Made by a program: the position numbers and the translations under genes. A stretch of 47,883 nt of DNA, from the NCBI GenBank assembly GCA_003427395.1, contig BFEA01000281.1, positions 67,444 to 115,326 on the forward strand, read 5' to 3'. The stretch comes from Chara braunii. Its lineage: Eukaryota; Streptophyta; Charophyceae; Charales; Characeae. How positions within the stretch are numbered: position 1 is the first letter of the stretch; every line of letters begins with the position of its first letter. The notes beneath the pieces were generated by a model. The model saw nothing but the letters and a program-made list of their open reading frames with translations. It was not told the origin of the DNA and searched no databases. Positions 8,695 through 20,840 of the stretch are shown in pieces.

Positions 8695-8760
8695 CTCCAT
8701 CTATTGGTGGGGAGCATCACCTGCTAGAAAGCAGGTCCAACGTCCCTGTAAGGTACATCA
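8695..8760 (-). mobile_element. LINE 3'-tail fragment
   Basis: Minus strand reads GACGTTGGACCTGCTTTCTA, GCAGGTGATGCTCCCCACCA, ATAGATGGAGCC. Both hairpin stems are recognisable (GGAGC pairs with GCTCC). It lacks the third hairpin and poly(A), so it is a fragment. Confidence 0.7.
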
Positions 8761-8867
8761 ATATGAAGGTTCAAAGGCAGAGAACCCCACATAGTGTGAT
8801 ATGAAGTGATCCGGCCTAACAAGAGATATTGATTGCTTCGCCAGACTCAGTCGGGGGAAGGATTGGC

Positions 8868-8940
8868 CTCCCGGGGGTCTTGAACTGACGTCCATAGACC
8901 CTTAAACCACCAGTTCACGACCCGAGCCTTGCTGAATAGA
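8868..8940 (-). pseudogene. tRNA-like module (SINE head)
   Basis: The minus strand has AACTGGTGGTTTAAGGGT as an A-box/D-arm and GTCAGTTCAAGACCCCC as a B box. The motif CTGGTGGTTTAA recurs near 8560, 9050, 15505, 23896, 40548, 40850 and 41028, suggesting a SINE family with this tRNA-like head. Confidence 0.5.
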
Positions 8941-11574
8941 AACCTCGTTGCGTACGAAGTTTTCGGAGAGCCAGCGCCGTAGATAAATCGAATCAATGGC
9001 GGGCGGCTTTCGAAAAGGGTCCGCGACCGATAGCTGGATGTACTAGTTGTTTAAACCGCCAGCACTTTCAGGCGCATTCTTCTGTTTTTGTGTCTGATGC
9101 CCCCACAACTATTTCAGTCTGGTAGGCCGAACTTCGAAGGTCAAAGTGCATTTACAGCTGTGTTGGAGCAAAATGACATTGGAAAAGTAATGGTGTTGTG
9201 AACCAGTGGCATGGCCCACAGCCAAGCAAAAGATGTGACTGTGCAAAAAGAGGCTGCACTTTAGATGTTCCTGCTTGCCTGCCGATGTTTCGATTTATAG
9301 TCGCTGTGAAAATTTGCAGCGACATATGCAAACTATGTCAGTGCTTGAACAAATGATCCTGGTCTAAAAAATGGTCACGTTCATGTTATGATAAGCTATG
9401 CCCATGGGTGAGGGCACCCGTCACTTGGGCGATAGGAACCCCACAACTCCATAAACTCCCTTTTTCCCCATATAACCCCCCAGTACGTTTTCTCGCGAGG
9501 CAAATCGGACCTCTTTTGACAGGAGTCAAGCGCTTAACGCACGAGCACGCACGAGCACTCCAACTTCTAGGTGTTGCCACGCCACAGGTTGACGTGGAAT
9601 GACCGCCTAATACATGGCAAGACGGGGAGTGAGATCTCTTATTGTCAGCGTATTCCACATAGCCACTTGCCTAATTGTAGATAGGCAGCAACACGACTTA
9701 CATGATATTGTGGTAGTACCTCATTACTGTCATAGTCAATGGATTTCTGCGGAGATAACCCAGAGTAAGTGCCAAAGTGTGCAGTATTAGTGCTCTATTC
9801 GCCATTCACTATCTTGATTGATTAGAAGACGAACAACAGGCCATAACCACTCACAAGCAACCCTTAGACGAGAGTTGGTTTCATTGTGACAAGCCGCCGA
9901 GGTTTCCGTCCACCATCTTCATGAACGCCAGTTTAGAGTTAAAAAGAACAACGGCAAGGCGTGCATGGTTGTGGTACGAGTTTTTGATTGTCATTATATC
10001 CTAGATGGCAACACACACGTACAAATAGCCTCTAGCAGAATTAGAGGGATAATGCTGACGTCAATAAAGATCATGCAATGGACGGGTCGCAATTTATCCG
10101 ATTCACACCCTCATCGACTCACCAACTGGGAAGGCGAAAGGCAGTGGGTGTACCTTGATCTTCGAAGGAAGGTATGAGAAAGTGAAGCGAGGGAGAAAAC
10201 AATGTACAATACGCACTGCCAAAAGACAAGATTGGAAGGAAGCAGAGGGGAAGTAAGGATCGAGGCTTAGCTTTAGATAGAAAAATGATATAGGAGGAAA
10301 AACCTTATGAGCAGGAGAAAGAAAGTCAACAAAAAGTAAGGGTAGTAATGCGCTGACACAACAACACGTTATTATTACTTACACTCTGGATTATGAAGGA
10401 TTGGTTGAAGGAAAGGATGTTAATCTACCAAAGAATCATTACGCATTGATCAGTATCAGTATGTCGATGAGTCAGCAGGAGAATCAACATACTAAGAAAT
10501 TAGCACAAAACAACTGAAATCTTAGGGAGAAACTAATTAGTCATTCGAATAAAGTAAAGCAAGTCAGCAATCGCTTACATGATCAGCAAGTTACGAGCGA
10601 GGTATTATATAATGAAGGCGGTTGATGGTATAGTCAAATGGTGTTGAGAGTAGTAATCAGATGCCTAACGTAATGTCAAATCGAGTTTGAAAGATATTAG
10701 GAAATTGAAAGATGTTGATGAAATAGAGGTGCTGTAGAAGGAAGGGGTATGATAGAACAATCGAATTTCGAAAGGTAATGGACTAGTTAATGGGACGTAC
10801 AATGGCTGCATAAACAGAAGTGAGGAGCTAACATCAACAAGGAAAAAAAAGGGAAGTAAGGAGCACTGGCAAGGGGAATAGAGGAAAGAAGACAAAATGA
10901 GATGGTCTGAATACGTAATGCTCCCTAACCACAAGTGTACGATCTCAAGTAAAATCAGGTCAGTACTTCATAATATATAGCCCTCCGTCTCACCCTGACT
11001 CAACTTTTTCCTCAGACTCTGGCGGGAATAGTCTGAGCCAGCATCAGTGATTAAGATGTATGTCAACAAGATGTAAAAAAAAAAAAAAAAAAAGGAAAGA
11101 AACAATAACGCAAGTGGAATCACAGTCAAGAATGTAATAACCTCATATGGGGACTGCTCAAGTTTATCCAATACTCATCACTAGTAACATCAAGTCGATA
11201 AGGAGATCCCTAAAGTAGTGGCAGAAAGTTGGTTGAACTCTGGGCAAACTACATAACCCTAGTCTGTTCTCATTATCCTCGTCAGAATATTCACCCCCAC
11301 AACCTCGCTCCTCTACTACCTGGTTATCTGCAAGTATTAGGGTATCATCTCTTTGTTGTTTTTCCTTTCGTTTGCAAGGTGATTATATTTACACCGTCCT
11401 TATTATGATTGATGCAAATCTTCTCTTTTTTTTCTCCTGATTGTTTTTCCTGTTTCTCTGTCCGGGTGATTGTATGATATCTCTCTCAAATATACGCTCA
11501 TTGTGTCATTCTGTCAGTGTTCCGTCTTTTAATTATCACACTCCTTCTACTATCCTATCCTTCTTGTAGATCAA
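8941..11574. other. 2.6-kb gene-free stretch
   Basis: AT-rich with no long frame and no recognisable RNA gene or domain. 10200-11170 is purine-rich and holds an A-tract at 11073-11091. It may be the 5' region of the LINE whose ORF1 relic follows, but nothing shows this. Confidence 0.45.
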
Positions 11575-12259
11575 GTGTCACCTATTTGTCATTTACCTGT
11601 ATGTTCAGTATACTCGTCATTATCCTCGTCTTGCCCCAGGGGGAAGGGAACTTGTTGTCCAACCAAGACTTCTATCATAAATGAATATGAATTACAGACG
11701 AGGCAAAGGGTCCGAGTCCCTATTATTTTATCAAGGGGCTATGCAACGTACCCTTTCAGACAGCTGGGGTCATCGTCGTATGCAAGGCCGACTCTCAATT
11801 CAATGGGAAGAACGAATAATGTGTTGGTGATAACAGATAAAGAGAACCAGCCAGTGCACCCATCACGGTTTGGGACCAATGGGTCACAACTTCAGAAGGT
11901 GGATAACATACAACAAGCATCCTCTCAATTGGAAAGTTTGGAACAAGGAAAGGTCACGGCCCCCATCAAACAATACATAGATACAAAGGAGTCACAACAG
12001 TCAGAACAAGGAGAGCAATGTGATCAACCCCGTTCAATTACTGCAATTGGCGGATCTAGAAAAGGGAGAAAATATAATCCAATAAATGTTAATAGAAGAA
12101 GAACGAATAGAAGAACAAACGAGACCTGATCAGTTTGGTTCCCCTACAAGCAAGTCAGATACTCAGTCAACTAAGATGGGAACTTTTGTGGCAACCAAAT
12201 CTCCCAAACCTTCTTGGGCTCAAGACCATCAATTGGAACGTCGGGTTCTCCGACAGATG

Positions 12260-12763
12260 AACTAAAGATTCCTCTCATAAACTTAACATCAGCTCGTGCT
12301 TATTTTCTCTCGCTGTTTCTCCTTCCATCGGAACAGATGGTGATTGCGCAAGGGGGAAGAAAGACTTTAATGAAATCATATCCTACATAAAAATTGGCAC
12401 ATAAGGACGTGGTTTACACGAAACATGTCAGTAATTAGATTTTTTACGATAACAGCGCTTACAAATCAATGAACGATAGAATAAAATGGATATGTAAAGA
12501 ATTAGAGTCAAACTAAAGATTCCTCTCATAAACTTAACATCAGCTCGTGTTTATTTTCTCTCGTTGTTTCTTCTTTCTTCAAAACAAATGGTGATTGGGC
12601 AAGGGGGAAAAAAAACTCCAATGAAATCATATCCTAAATAAAAATTGGCACATAGGGACTTGGTCTACACGAAATATGTCAGTAATTGGATTTTTTACGA
12701 TGACAGTGCTTACAAATCAATGAACGATAAAATAAAATGGATATGTAAAAGATTAGAGTAAAT
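12260..12763 (+). repeat. Tandem duplication (two units of 251 bp) inside ORF1 relic
   Basis: Unit 1 (12260-12510) and unit 2 (12511-12763) both start AACTAAAGATTCCTCTCATA and share most bases, including the ORF1 segment NDRIKWICK. The units have diverged, so the duplication is real and not recent. Confidence 0.88.
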
Positions 12764-13537
12764 GAAGAACAACCCGAAAGCGGTGGTGGAGTTTGTTTTT
12801 ATCCAGCCGGTCTCAACCATAGTTTTCATTGTGCTCTGCTTGTTTGACCAAGATAAGAAACAAATAGATGAGTGAAAAAAACTTATTTGGGACAAATCCA
12901 AAATCAGAATTTATCCATGGCTACCTAAAAAGGTAGGACATGAGGAAAGAAAAAGAACAATTTATGAAAGATTTTTATTGGGTCGAGCTGCGTTACATTC
13001 CAATTGAGGTTCAAACAGCATTTATCCACGATTTCGGGCAACAACTCAAAATTGTAGATTTTATTGATCCGCTTTCCACATATGTGGCCAAGCGAGACGA
13101 TTACCTCATGCTCACACTTGATCTTCCAAAGGATCAACCATTCTCTCTGGACTACATCATAACTTTCAAAATGGGAGGGAGAGTCTACCAGATACACACG
13201 GCGCACAAGTTTTGACCATAGTGCTTCAAATGCAAAGCATATGGACATTTGAACAAGGAATTTGCTTGTTAACTGCACCCACAACATGCCTTCCCGATTG
13301 AGCAACATCTCAAAAACGACCCGCAGAGAATGCACAGATGGATCTCAGTCAAACTTGGCTATGAAGGGTGGATGTATATCGAGAACCTCAACCAGACAGG
13401 TCAGTCGATTGACTGGTATTAGGAGGGTCATGGTGACTTTCGAAAAACTCCCCGACCACCAACAGACTGACTTCCTCCCTTGCAACCACACCAATTTCAT
13501 CAACAACAACAAAAGCAGGTTGGAAGAGGGAGTCAGT

Positions 13538-13609
13538 CTCATCCCACCCAACCAAATCAGAAGACTCAATCATCTCATCCCACCCAACCAAATCAGAAGA
13601 CTCAATCAT
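13538..13609 (+). repeat. Exact tandem repeat, 36 bp x 2
   Basis: The 36-base unit starting CTCATCCCACCCAACCAAAT occurs twice without mismatch in the ORF1 linker, adding 12 codons without changing frame. Confidence 0.92.
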
Positions 13610-14740
13610 GCAATGGGACTAAAACAAGAACCCCTGGATCTACTGGATCTACTGGACATGCAGCTCAACAGGATGCTGGAGATGGAGGGAATGTGGGGGA
13701 GTCAACCAAGCATCTAACACCGGGTGATGGGCCGGATGTACACAACAGGGACAACAACAACCTAACCAACAATCTGGTCAGAATGGAACAGGAGAAGTGG
13801 GAGCAAAGCGGATTGGTCCTTCCCCGACCAAGTATATGCCGAAAGATGTAAATTTACCCGGAACTAGGTGGAGCGAAGTTAGAAGGAAAAGAGGCAAAAA
13901 AAAAAATCCCAGTGCGCAACAGTTTGAAAATAACCTCTCGCTCAGTTGCATGTTAGGTGTACTGCAGGAAAGCATGAAAAATTGTCAGATGGACTCCTCA
14001 GTTGCAGTATTTGTAGAAGGATGTGGTTTGAGAACCGCACATGTTCCAGCGGAAGGATCTGGTTTAGACGAGGTGCAGGATTCAATGAAGGTAGACCAAT
14101 TTAAAGAGGTTTTCGGTCCACAACCGATGGAGGTGGAGATAACACCTGTAGCAACAACCTCTCTCATCCCGCTGATAGGGAGTGAGAGTGGTTCGGACTG
14201 CGTTCTGGATCTGCACTCGGAACTGCTCAAACTAGCAGATTGGTTATTGAGCAACTTGAAAGTCAAATTTCCTAATCTAAAAGATGAAGTCTGACAACAA
14301 ATCAACTGCCACCTCATGCCTATGCTGGCAAGCAATGATAGCCTAAAGATGGTGATGCAATATTGGTCCTCTGCTAGGATTTGACTGGTTGGACATATGT
14401 CATAAATTAATATTTATTATGTCGAATCGTTTTCACCTCACACAGTCTTTTCAGTCCGTGCTATCAATGACGAACCAACAGGAGGACCAAAATTTGTTGC
14501 TGCAAAACTCGAAGACTCTTCATTCTTTCTTCCCTAGTTCAGAAAGAATCACCAAAGGTCTGAGAAGGATCAAAGAACTGGTCAGAAAAAATGGTCTAAG
14601 GCACAATGTCCATCAAAAGAAGGAAGATCCAAACAAGATAGGTGTTAAGAAGAAGATCACAACATACCTGGGTCCTGACGGTAAGACCTCGCTATATGGA
14701 TGGAATTTGATGCATAATATGATCACCCTAAAGAAAATTG

Positions 14741-14778
<38 letters not shown>

Positions 14779-15510
14779 AGTATACACAATCCCCATAGGG
14801 CTGAGAGGGAGACAAAGGAAAAACAGACTATTGAAGATGAAAACTTTTCCTCCCAGTCCCAGTTTAGATGTAAGGTAAATGATTGCAGCGCTAGTGAAGG
14901 CATGACCTCAATTCAGGTAAGTTATCAGACCTATGACACGTCACCCAATCAGACAGGTAGCGAGTCTCTAATTACAACTGCTTCATCAATGGTTGGATTC
15001 AATGTGGTGTCTGATTGGGTATCTGATGCGAGTGGCCTGAAGGATAAAGAGGCAGCATTGGAGATACCAGCAGCATCAACAATTATCTCCCCCACTTGCA
15101 TCACTTGCAACACATGTATATGAGCCGATACCCCCAAAAGTGAGCAATGGGAGCTTTCAACCTTCTGATTTGGATCACAAAGTCATTCAATTAGCAAAAG
15201 TAATTTCCGAAGTCACGGGGGAAAGAAAATATTTATTTCTAAAAAAAGAACTTTCACAAAATTCGGAAGTGCTAAGTAACGCTGACAAATTAAGAAATCC
15301 GAAAAAAAACAGTAAGTAAAGCGACCCCTCAGACAACTCAACAAGATTAGGAACCTCAATCTCAACAGAGTTTGAGAACACATTAACATTTTTTAAATCT
15401 TCGGAGAACACAAACCAGGAGCGTCTGATTTGTGCAGTGCCACAAGTAGTAGATCTCATGAAGGACCTACAAAGTGGAGGAAGTAGAAAATTCTCGGACT
15501 GCAGAATTTA

Positions 15511-16013
15511 AACCACTAGTACTTGGCCCATACATCGGTTGTGGCCCCTTAGCGTTAATGCTACGGGTTTTCCGGGCTTCGGAGAAGGCCCGTTAGTGCT
15601 ATGGAGGAAGAAGTCATTGGGCGCAAGGAAAATCACAAATGGAATGTAGTTTGTCCCCTTGGTTTATACCGTGCGTGTGGAAACAATGCACAGACGCAGT
15701 ATAGGCCATAAAAAAAAAATAAAAAAAAATGAAAACGAGACAAGTGCAGGAAAAAAAAAAACAAAAAACAAAAACAAAGTGGTACCCGCCACTTGGCGGC
15801 CAAAAGGAGTGAGATAACGCCCTTGAGTGTTTTCAGAGCGCCGCCTCTCACGGCGGGCAGGCGGGCAGACGAAGGGTCAGCTCGGTTGGGTCTCTCTACA
15901 CTACTACAGGACTGCTAAAAAACCGAAAATATATCTTTCCATGTTCCATAGGAGGATTCGGTCTCATGCCTTCACGTTTGGAGAGTTGCCACAGAGCTCT
16001 TCCTTCTGCTCGC
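15511..16013. other. Left flank of the giant inverted repeat
   Basis: No gene. It holds a hairpin-prone CGGGCTTCGGAGAAGGCCCG (15569), A-rich tracts (15711-15773), a GC-rich block 15836-15880 (CCGCCTCTCACGGCGGGCAG) and the short motif complementary to AACATGGAAAGATA (15931). The last two also occur, inverted, at 23404-23625. Confidence 0.5.
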
Positions 16014-17048
16014 TGTCGAGCGCATCGATCCGGCACTGCACCAGGGCAGCGCGGGACCCTCCCGGCCGCGTCACGCAGGAGTTGGTCTTAATCCTTCGTC
16101 GCAGATAATACATGTGGAGCTTCCGCAAGCCGCTCCGGCTGAGTGCGCCAGCCATACCTCTCGCGAGCCCCTACGACAGGATAGGGCCTACGAGAGGCAC
16201 GACTTACCTACACCTTACGGGAGTTGTCACCTCCCTTCGGTGGGTGTATCCCCGCCGAGCTACCAGTCCACANTANGAAAGCTAATCAGTTGCAATCACA
16301 GAGGTGGACCAGCCGAGGGCGTTTCTTGTTCGCTGTAGCATAGGGGGTACGCGCGGTAATACGTCTCTATCGGACCCGCACGCGAACCGGCATCATGGGG
16401 GGCTGAAGTCCCAAGCGCGGCCCGTCGCTGGTCGACTAGGACGCATCCCATACACCACGCGCTCCACTCTAACAACCACAAAACAACAACACACACACAT
16501 ATGCACGAAACGACACAACACAAACAACGCGACAACGCTCCTAGCCCCGCGGTAGCCAACCCATAACTTTTCCAATGCGGAAATCGAATAGGCGTTGCGC
16601 GCGAGACTCGGTATAAAACCTCGCGGACGCAGGGCTAACTCATATCGACTCGCGATGCAAACGTGCACAAGCAGTCGCAATGAAGGCGTACTATGTGGTA
16701 CCCATATTCACGCTGTCCCCGTTAATCGCGAGGGTCGCGTTCGACACTCAAGTGTCGGCTGACACGCGCCTTGAGGGTTAATCTCTTGACGTTGGACGAC
16801 CGTCATGCGCGGTTGAAGACCACACCCTCTTCTGCACCCTGTGCAGAGGGGTTGAGTAGACAACTTTAAGTTGTCGTGGCGGTCGAACATCAAGGGGTTT
16901 GACTTTGACCGCTGCCACGGACTATAACGTCCAACTATAAAAAACTCCAAAGAGCAAAGGTAAAAAAAAAAGGGTCTCCTTTTTCTCTCAAGCCATAATC
17001 CGGTTAACCCTTCCGCATGATCTCAGTAAACTGCGCACATACCCAAAG

Positions 17049-17073
17049 CATATATAAATATATATAAATATAA
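17049..17073. promoter_or_regulatory. TATA-like tract conserved in both arms
   Basis: ATATATAAATATATATAAAT followed by ATAAGG, then TTATATAGGACGATCAC. The right arm has the same arrangement inverted near 39360-39395. Conservation at this position is suggestive of a promoter, but no transcript start can be shown. Confidence 0.35.
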
Positions 17074-17763
17074 GGCTTATTTATATAGGACGATCACTTC
17101 TCACAGTCATTGTGGGGCTTCTCTCAGACATATATGCATGTAATCGCATGCAGTCACATCCAGAGTTCGAACCACAACCATACCTGCAATCTCATCAAAG
17201 ATTCAACCAGAAGTCCACACGCTACACGGGGTCAACTTCAACCATTCCTTCGACACTCATACCCCTCGCTTTAGCCATGCAAACCCCACACCTCCTCTCC
17301 AACCAACCTTAATTGAAATACTCAGTACCTTTGTTAAATGACCATTCAATAAAAGTCCGGGTGAAACCTTAATGAAACAGCGAAATCACCAGGGCTAAGG
17401 CCTTTTAGGTTGAGTGTGGAGGGTGAGTTGAAATTGAGTCGTAGACCGACGAATCGGCAACCGGCATGTCATCAGTGATAACAGAAAGTGATCCTCAAGG
17501 GATCAAGTTGGATCTAACCCTGAACTTGGATCAAATGATAAAAAAAACATGTAACACACGGCAGACCAATCCCCAAGCTAAGATCATAAGTGTATGGAGA
17601 ATACAACCCCATAATACATCCTCACTCAAAATCTCCCTATAAGCTAACCCTAAGTCTACCTCTAAGCCAAAGGTAGACCAACTACAGAATCTCCCCTATT
17701 CTGGGTGGATCGCCTGAATCACAACCCGTCAAAATATAATCTATCTCCTCTAAACTAAGAAAA

Positions 17764-18330
17764 TTTCGGCAGCGCTTCCCGTAGGAAAAGTGTCTTTTCA
17801 GAATTTATATAAGCCCATATATGAGAGCAGAAATAATCTTTAACTCCATGAAAGTCGAATTTTGTCCTGGAAAGTCGAATTTTGTCTAACTCCCTGATTT
17901 AGTAAAAATTTGGGCAGCACTCCCTTTACAAAGGGAGACTTCCCAGATTTATACTAAGTCAGATTTGAACTCACAAGACAACTTGAGTTCAATTTAGACA
18001 AGATTTAACTAATTTCTCAGTTTTGCAGAAATTTCGGCAGCACTCCCTCTAGAAAAGTACTTTCCCAAAATTTATACAAAGCAAGGTCCAGAATTTGAGA
18101 ATAACTTTGACTTCTCAAAGTCCAATTTTGTCTAACTCCCTGAATTAGTAAAAATTTGGGCAACACACCTTTTAGAAAAGGAGACTTTCCAGATTCCTAC
18201 TAAGCAAGATATATGAAAAAGACAAGTTGAACTTTGACAAGTCAAAATTTGACTAACTCCTTGGATTTGTAGAAATTTCGGCAGCGCTTCCCGTAGCAAA
18301 AGTGGCTTGCCAAGATTTATACAAAGCCAA
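17764..18330 (+). repeat. Tandem repeat, five units of about 121-145 bp
   Basis: Units begin TTTCGGCAGCGCTTCCCGTA or TTTGGGCAGCACTCCCTTTA at 17764, 17909, 18032, 18155 and 18276. Each is followed by a downstream TTTATAC/TTATAT and TTTTGTCTAACTCCCTG. The right arm has the same units inverted at 38430-38745 but fewer of them. Confidence 0.85.
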
Positions 18331-18608
18331 TTATAAGAAAATATCTAAAAAAATGCAAGAATTGACCTAAGTAAAAAAAAGTTATTACAGAAAATGCAGG
18401 AATTGACACTAACTCCTATGGCTCTAGCACATGGCGAACAAATAAACCAACTACCTATAATACTGAAACCCAAACAAACTAATCATCCCATCCAGTCACA
18501 TGCAAACCAAACCACGAATGTAAGTACTCTCACCATCCCAAATTCATTCCATATAAATAGTTCATGAATCTTCAAGTTCTTGAATCCTTATACCCTTATA
18601 TAAGACAT

Positions 18609-19300
18609 AGAGTTGGATCATTCGCCACGGAAACAATGTCCAACTTGTCTTTATGATATACACGAACAGGTTGCACAACTACTTCTCTCTTCTTTTGGGC
18701 AGATGACTAGGCCATTCGCCATAGAAACAATGCCTAGTCGCCCTGAGCTGTTTAATATCCAAAGATTTAGTATTTCTCTGACTTTGTTTTCAAAAGAAAA
18801 GACAAATATGGGCAGGGGACTGAACCATTCACAGTAGAAACAATGTTCAGCTTGCCCAAACTATTTTCATTTATACTTTGTATTTTTCTCATTTCTCTTC
18901 TTAATGATATGGCTTAACGCTGGACCATTCAAAGTAGAAACAATGTCCGGCTGTCGGTTCACATGCAAATATACATAAAGTATTTTCCTTTATACTCAGT
19001 TTAATTTATGTGCGTGGTTTTCAGGCTAAACCATTCACCATGGAAACAATGCTTAGCCTTAGACAAAAAATTCTCCCTCAGAATAAACAAGAATTTAAAC
19101 CCCTTCAATCAGGCAAACCCTCAGAGTTAACTAAAGTAAACAGGTCGTTCACAGTAGAAACAATGTCTGGTCCTCCAGAAAACAACTAAATAAACATAGC
19201 AACCATACCATTCACAGCAGAAACAATGTCTGGTCCTTCAGAAAACAGCCAAATAAACATAGCCCTGAGCCATTCACAGTAGAAACAATGCTCAGGCTTT
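18609..19300 (+). repeat. Array of eight hairpins with fixed loop and variable stems (left arm)
   Basis: Each unit has CATTC-N6-7-GAAACAATG between arms that differ in sequence but pair. Stems: AGTTGGA/TCCAACT (18611), GACTAGG/CCTAGTC (18705), CTGAA/TTCAG (18820), GCTGGA/TCCGGC (18919), AGGCTAA/TTAGCCT (19023), weak at 19141, ACCA/TGGT (19202), CCTGAG/CTCAGG (19263). CATT pairs with AATG inside each, and in most units a single unpaired base, usually C, precedes CATT. Spacing is about 60-120 bp. Changing stems with kept pairing is the mark of selection on, or a mechanism maintaining, secondary structure. Confidence 0.85.
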
Positions 19301-20089
19301 GGTTGACCCTTCCAAACGCATGCAAAACTGTCTTCCTCCCACCTTCCCCCAGTTTATCCCTTTGTCTGCTTTCATTCAGAATAAAGAAGGAACTTGAACT
19401 TCAATCTCACACATTCTTTCCCTTTAGTCTGATTATGTCTTGAAGAGAAAGCAAAAATCATAGGGACAACACATGCATACCGCAATCATATTACAGGGAG
19501 ATAGGCAAACATGGGTAGTAGTGGGTTATACAGATAAAAATGATTTACCTGAAGGTTCCCTGCCTCCAGAACCTCGCCTTGGTTCCAGCAGAGCTCCCGC
19601 AATCGGTGGGTGGACTCCCCACAGAGTCTTGATGCGGACCTACGGGTTGCAATCCCGCCTGCCGCCTTCCCCTCGTAACCAGCAGACTAGACTTAGACTT
19701 AGAAAGATAGAAAGAGAAAAGTGTGAGACTCTCAGATCCAAGAATGGTGCTCTCAGTCTCGCAAGAGAGGGTCTTGATATCTGGATGCGCCTGAGGGCCC
19801 CGCAATGGCAGCCAACGTACCAGTTTGGCTAACTCTGCGTCAACCGCTGAAGTTGCACGCCTGCTGACTCCCCCAATTCGCAGCAATAGTCCTTCCTTCA
19901 CAGGCCCAATCACTCCTCTAGGCCCAACTGCCGTAGCACCGTAGGCTGTGATAGCCAGCCGTAATCAACAGTACGTGCTAACAGCATGCGACTTCCATCA
20001 GCTGGCCACGGCCCGTCAGCAGCTCCGCTTGGTCAACAATGATCAACCTGCGTGCAGCCTGTGGCAGCAACGCATCGCAGCCACGGTCT

Positions 20090-20840
20090 GGGCNCAACCT
20101 GCAACGTAGTCTGNGCCTGGCCAGTGGCTATAGGAACAGTNCGTGCTCANCTCACGGCAACAACGCTTGACACCGGTTACAGCAATCCCAGCACTCGCCG
20201 GTAGCAGCAGTTCTTGAGAACCCTGCAATGGGCAGCAGGAGCACTATGGNGCTCCAGCTAGTCCATCGGCAACCTGCCTCCTGACGACTACCCCCAAGTC
20301 AGACACATAACCACAGTCTTACCCGCCACCACAATAGTCACGCCAGTATGGCAGCGACTCAGTCGGAGGCTGGATCTCTCAGTCCCTCTTCCTCTCCGCN
20401 GGCAGGCAAGCTNAGGTCCCTTACAAGACGNAGNCGAGCTTGTANCCCCTCCCTTTTTACCGCAGAATGGGCAACTCACGCGCCTCCTCCGCCTGAGCAT
20501 GGCTAGGCGCACGCCGTTCCGCCACCATTCGCACCGAGATCTTAAGGAGCCGCTGCTCTACTGATGGGAGGGCTACCCATAGGCCTACAGCTAAGCTCCC
20601 GAATCCNNGGCCTCATACTACTCTATAAGTGGGATCAAGCGNNACTAAATGAATGTTCTGCTAAAGNACGGGCGGGTACANTCGATNTTCCNTTTTCCCC
20701 TTCTNAGCGCAGCCCATAGTACTCACCCCTAGCAAATGACTAACCCATCAACAATTCTAACCCCGCCATTATATCCACTGTCTCCCAAACCCCNAATTTA
20801 ATCCTTAGTTCGCCCAAAACAACCTGCGAANGAGCGAGTT
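20090..20840. other. Block with scattered ambiguous bases
   Basis: More than twenty isolated N occur between 20094 and 20831 (with others at 16273, 16276 and 21883). They lie in the left arm, not the right. This looks like a consensus collapsed from several similar copies, so details of this block are unreliable. Confidence 0.8.

Larger units (their letters stand above)
11575..15510 (+). pseudogene. LINE ORF1 relic (DUF4283-like domain plus zinc knuckle)
   Basis: The region encodes, in several frames, one decayed ORF1 protein. 11575-12260 is a hydrophilic Ser/Gln-rich N-terminal part ending KPSWAQDHQ. 12290-12900 contains NDRIKWICKELES (twice) and KIRIYPWLPKK. 12940-13215 has the best-preserved core: YWVELRYIPIEVQTAFIHDF, then DDYLMLTLDLPKDQPFSLDY and GGRVYQIHTAHKF, the layout of the plant DUF4283 ORF1/Gag-like domain. 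A zinc knuckle CFKCKAYGHLNKEFAC follows at about 13225 (two residues longer than CCHC). 13270-15510 is a low-complexity linker. Frameshifts, stops (one TGA where Trp would fit at 13214) and an A-tract at 14743-14776 show it is dead. No ORF2 follows; it stops near 15506 at a TTTAAACCACTAGTAC motif. The protein would bind LINE RNA. Confidence 0.8.

Noticed and set aside
17049-17073. Firm promoter call at the TATA-like tract
   Set aside because: AT-rich repeats of this kind are common; only its conservation between arms is notable, so it is listed with low confidence.
18609-19300. CRISPR-like array (regular repeats with variable parts)
   Set aside because: The variable parts are the two arms of each hairpin and are complementary to each other, spacing is irregular, and the setting is eukaryotic.
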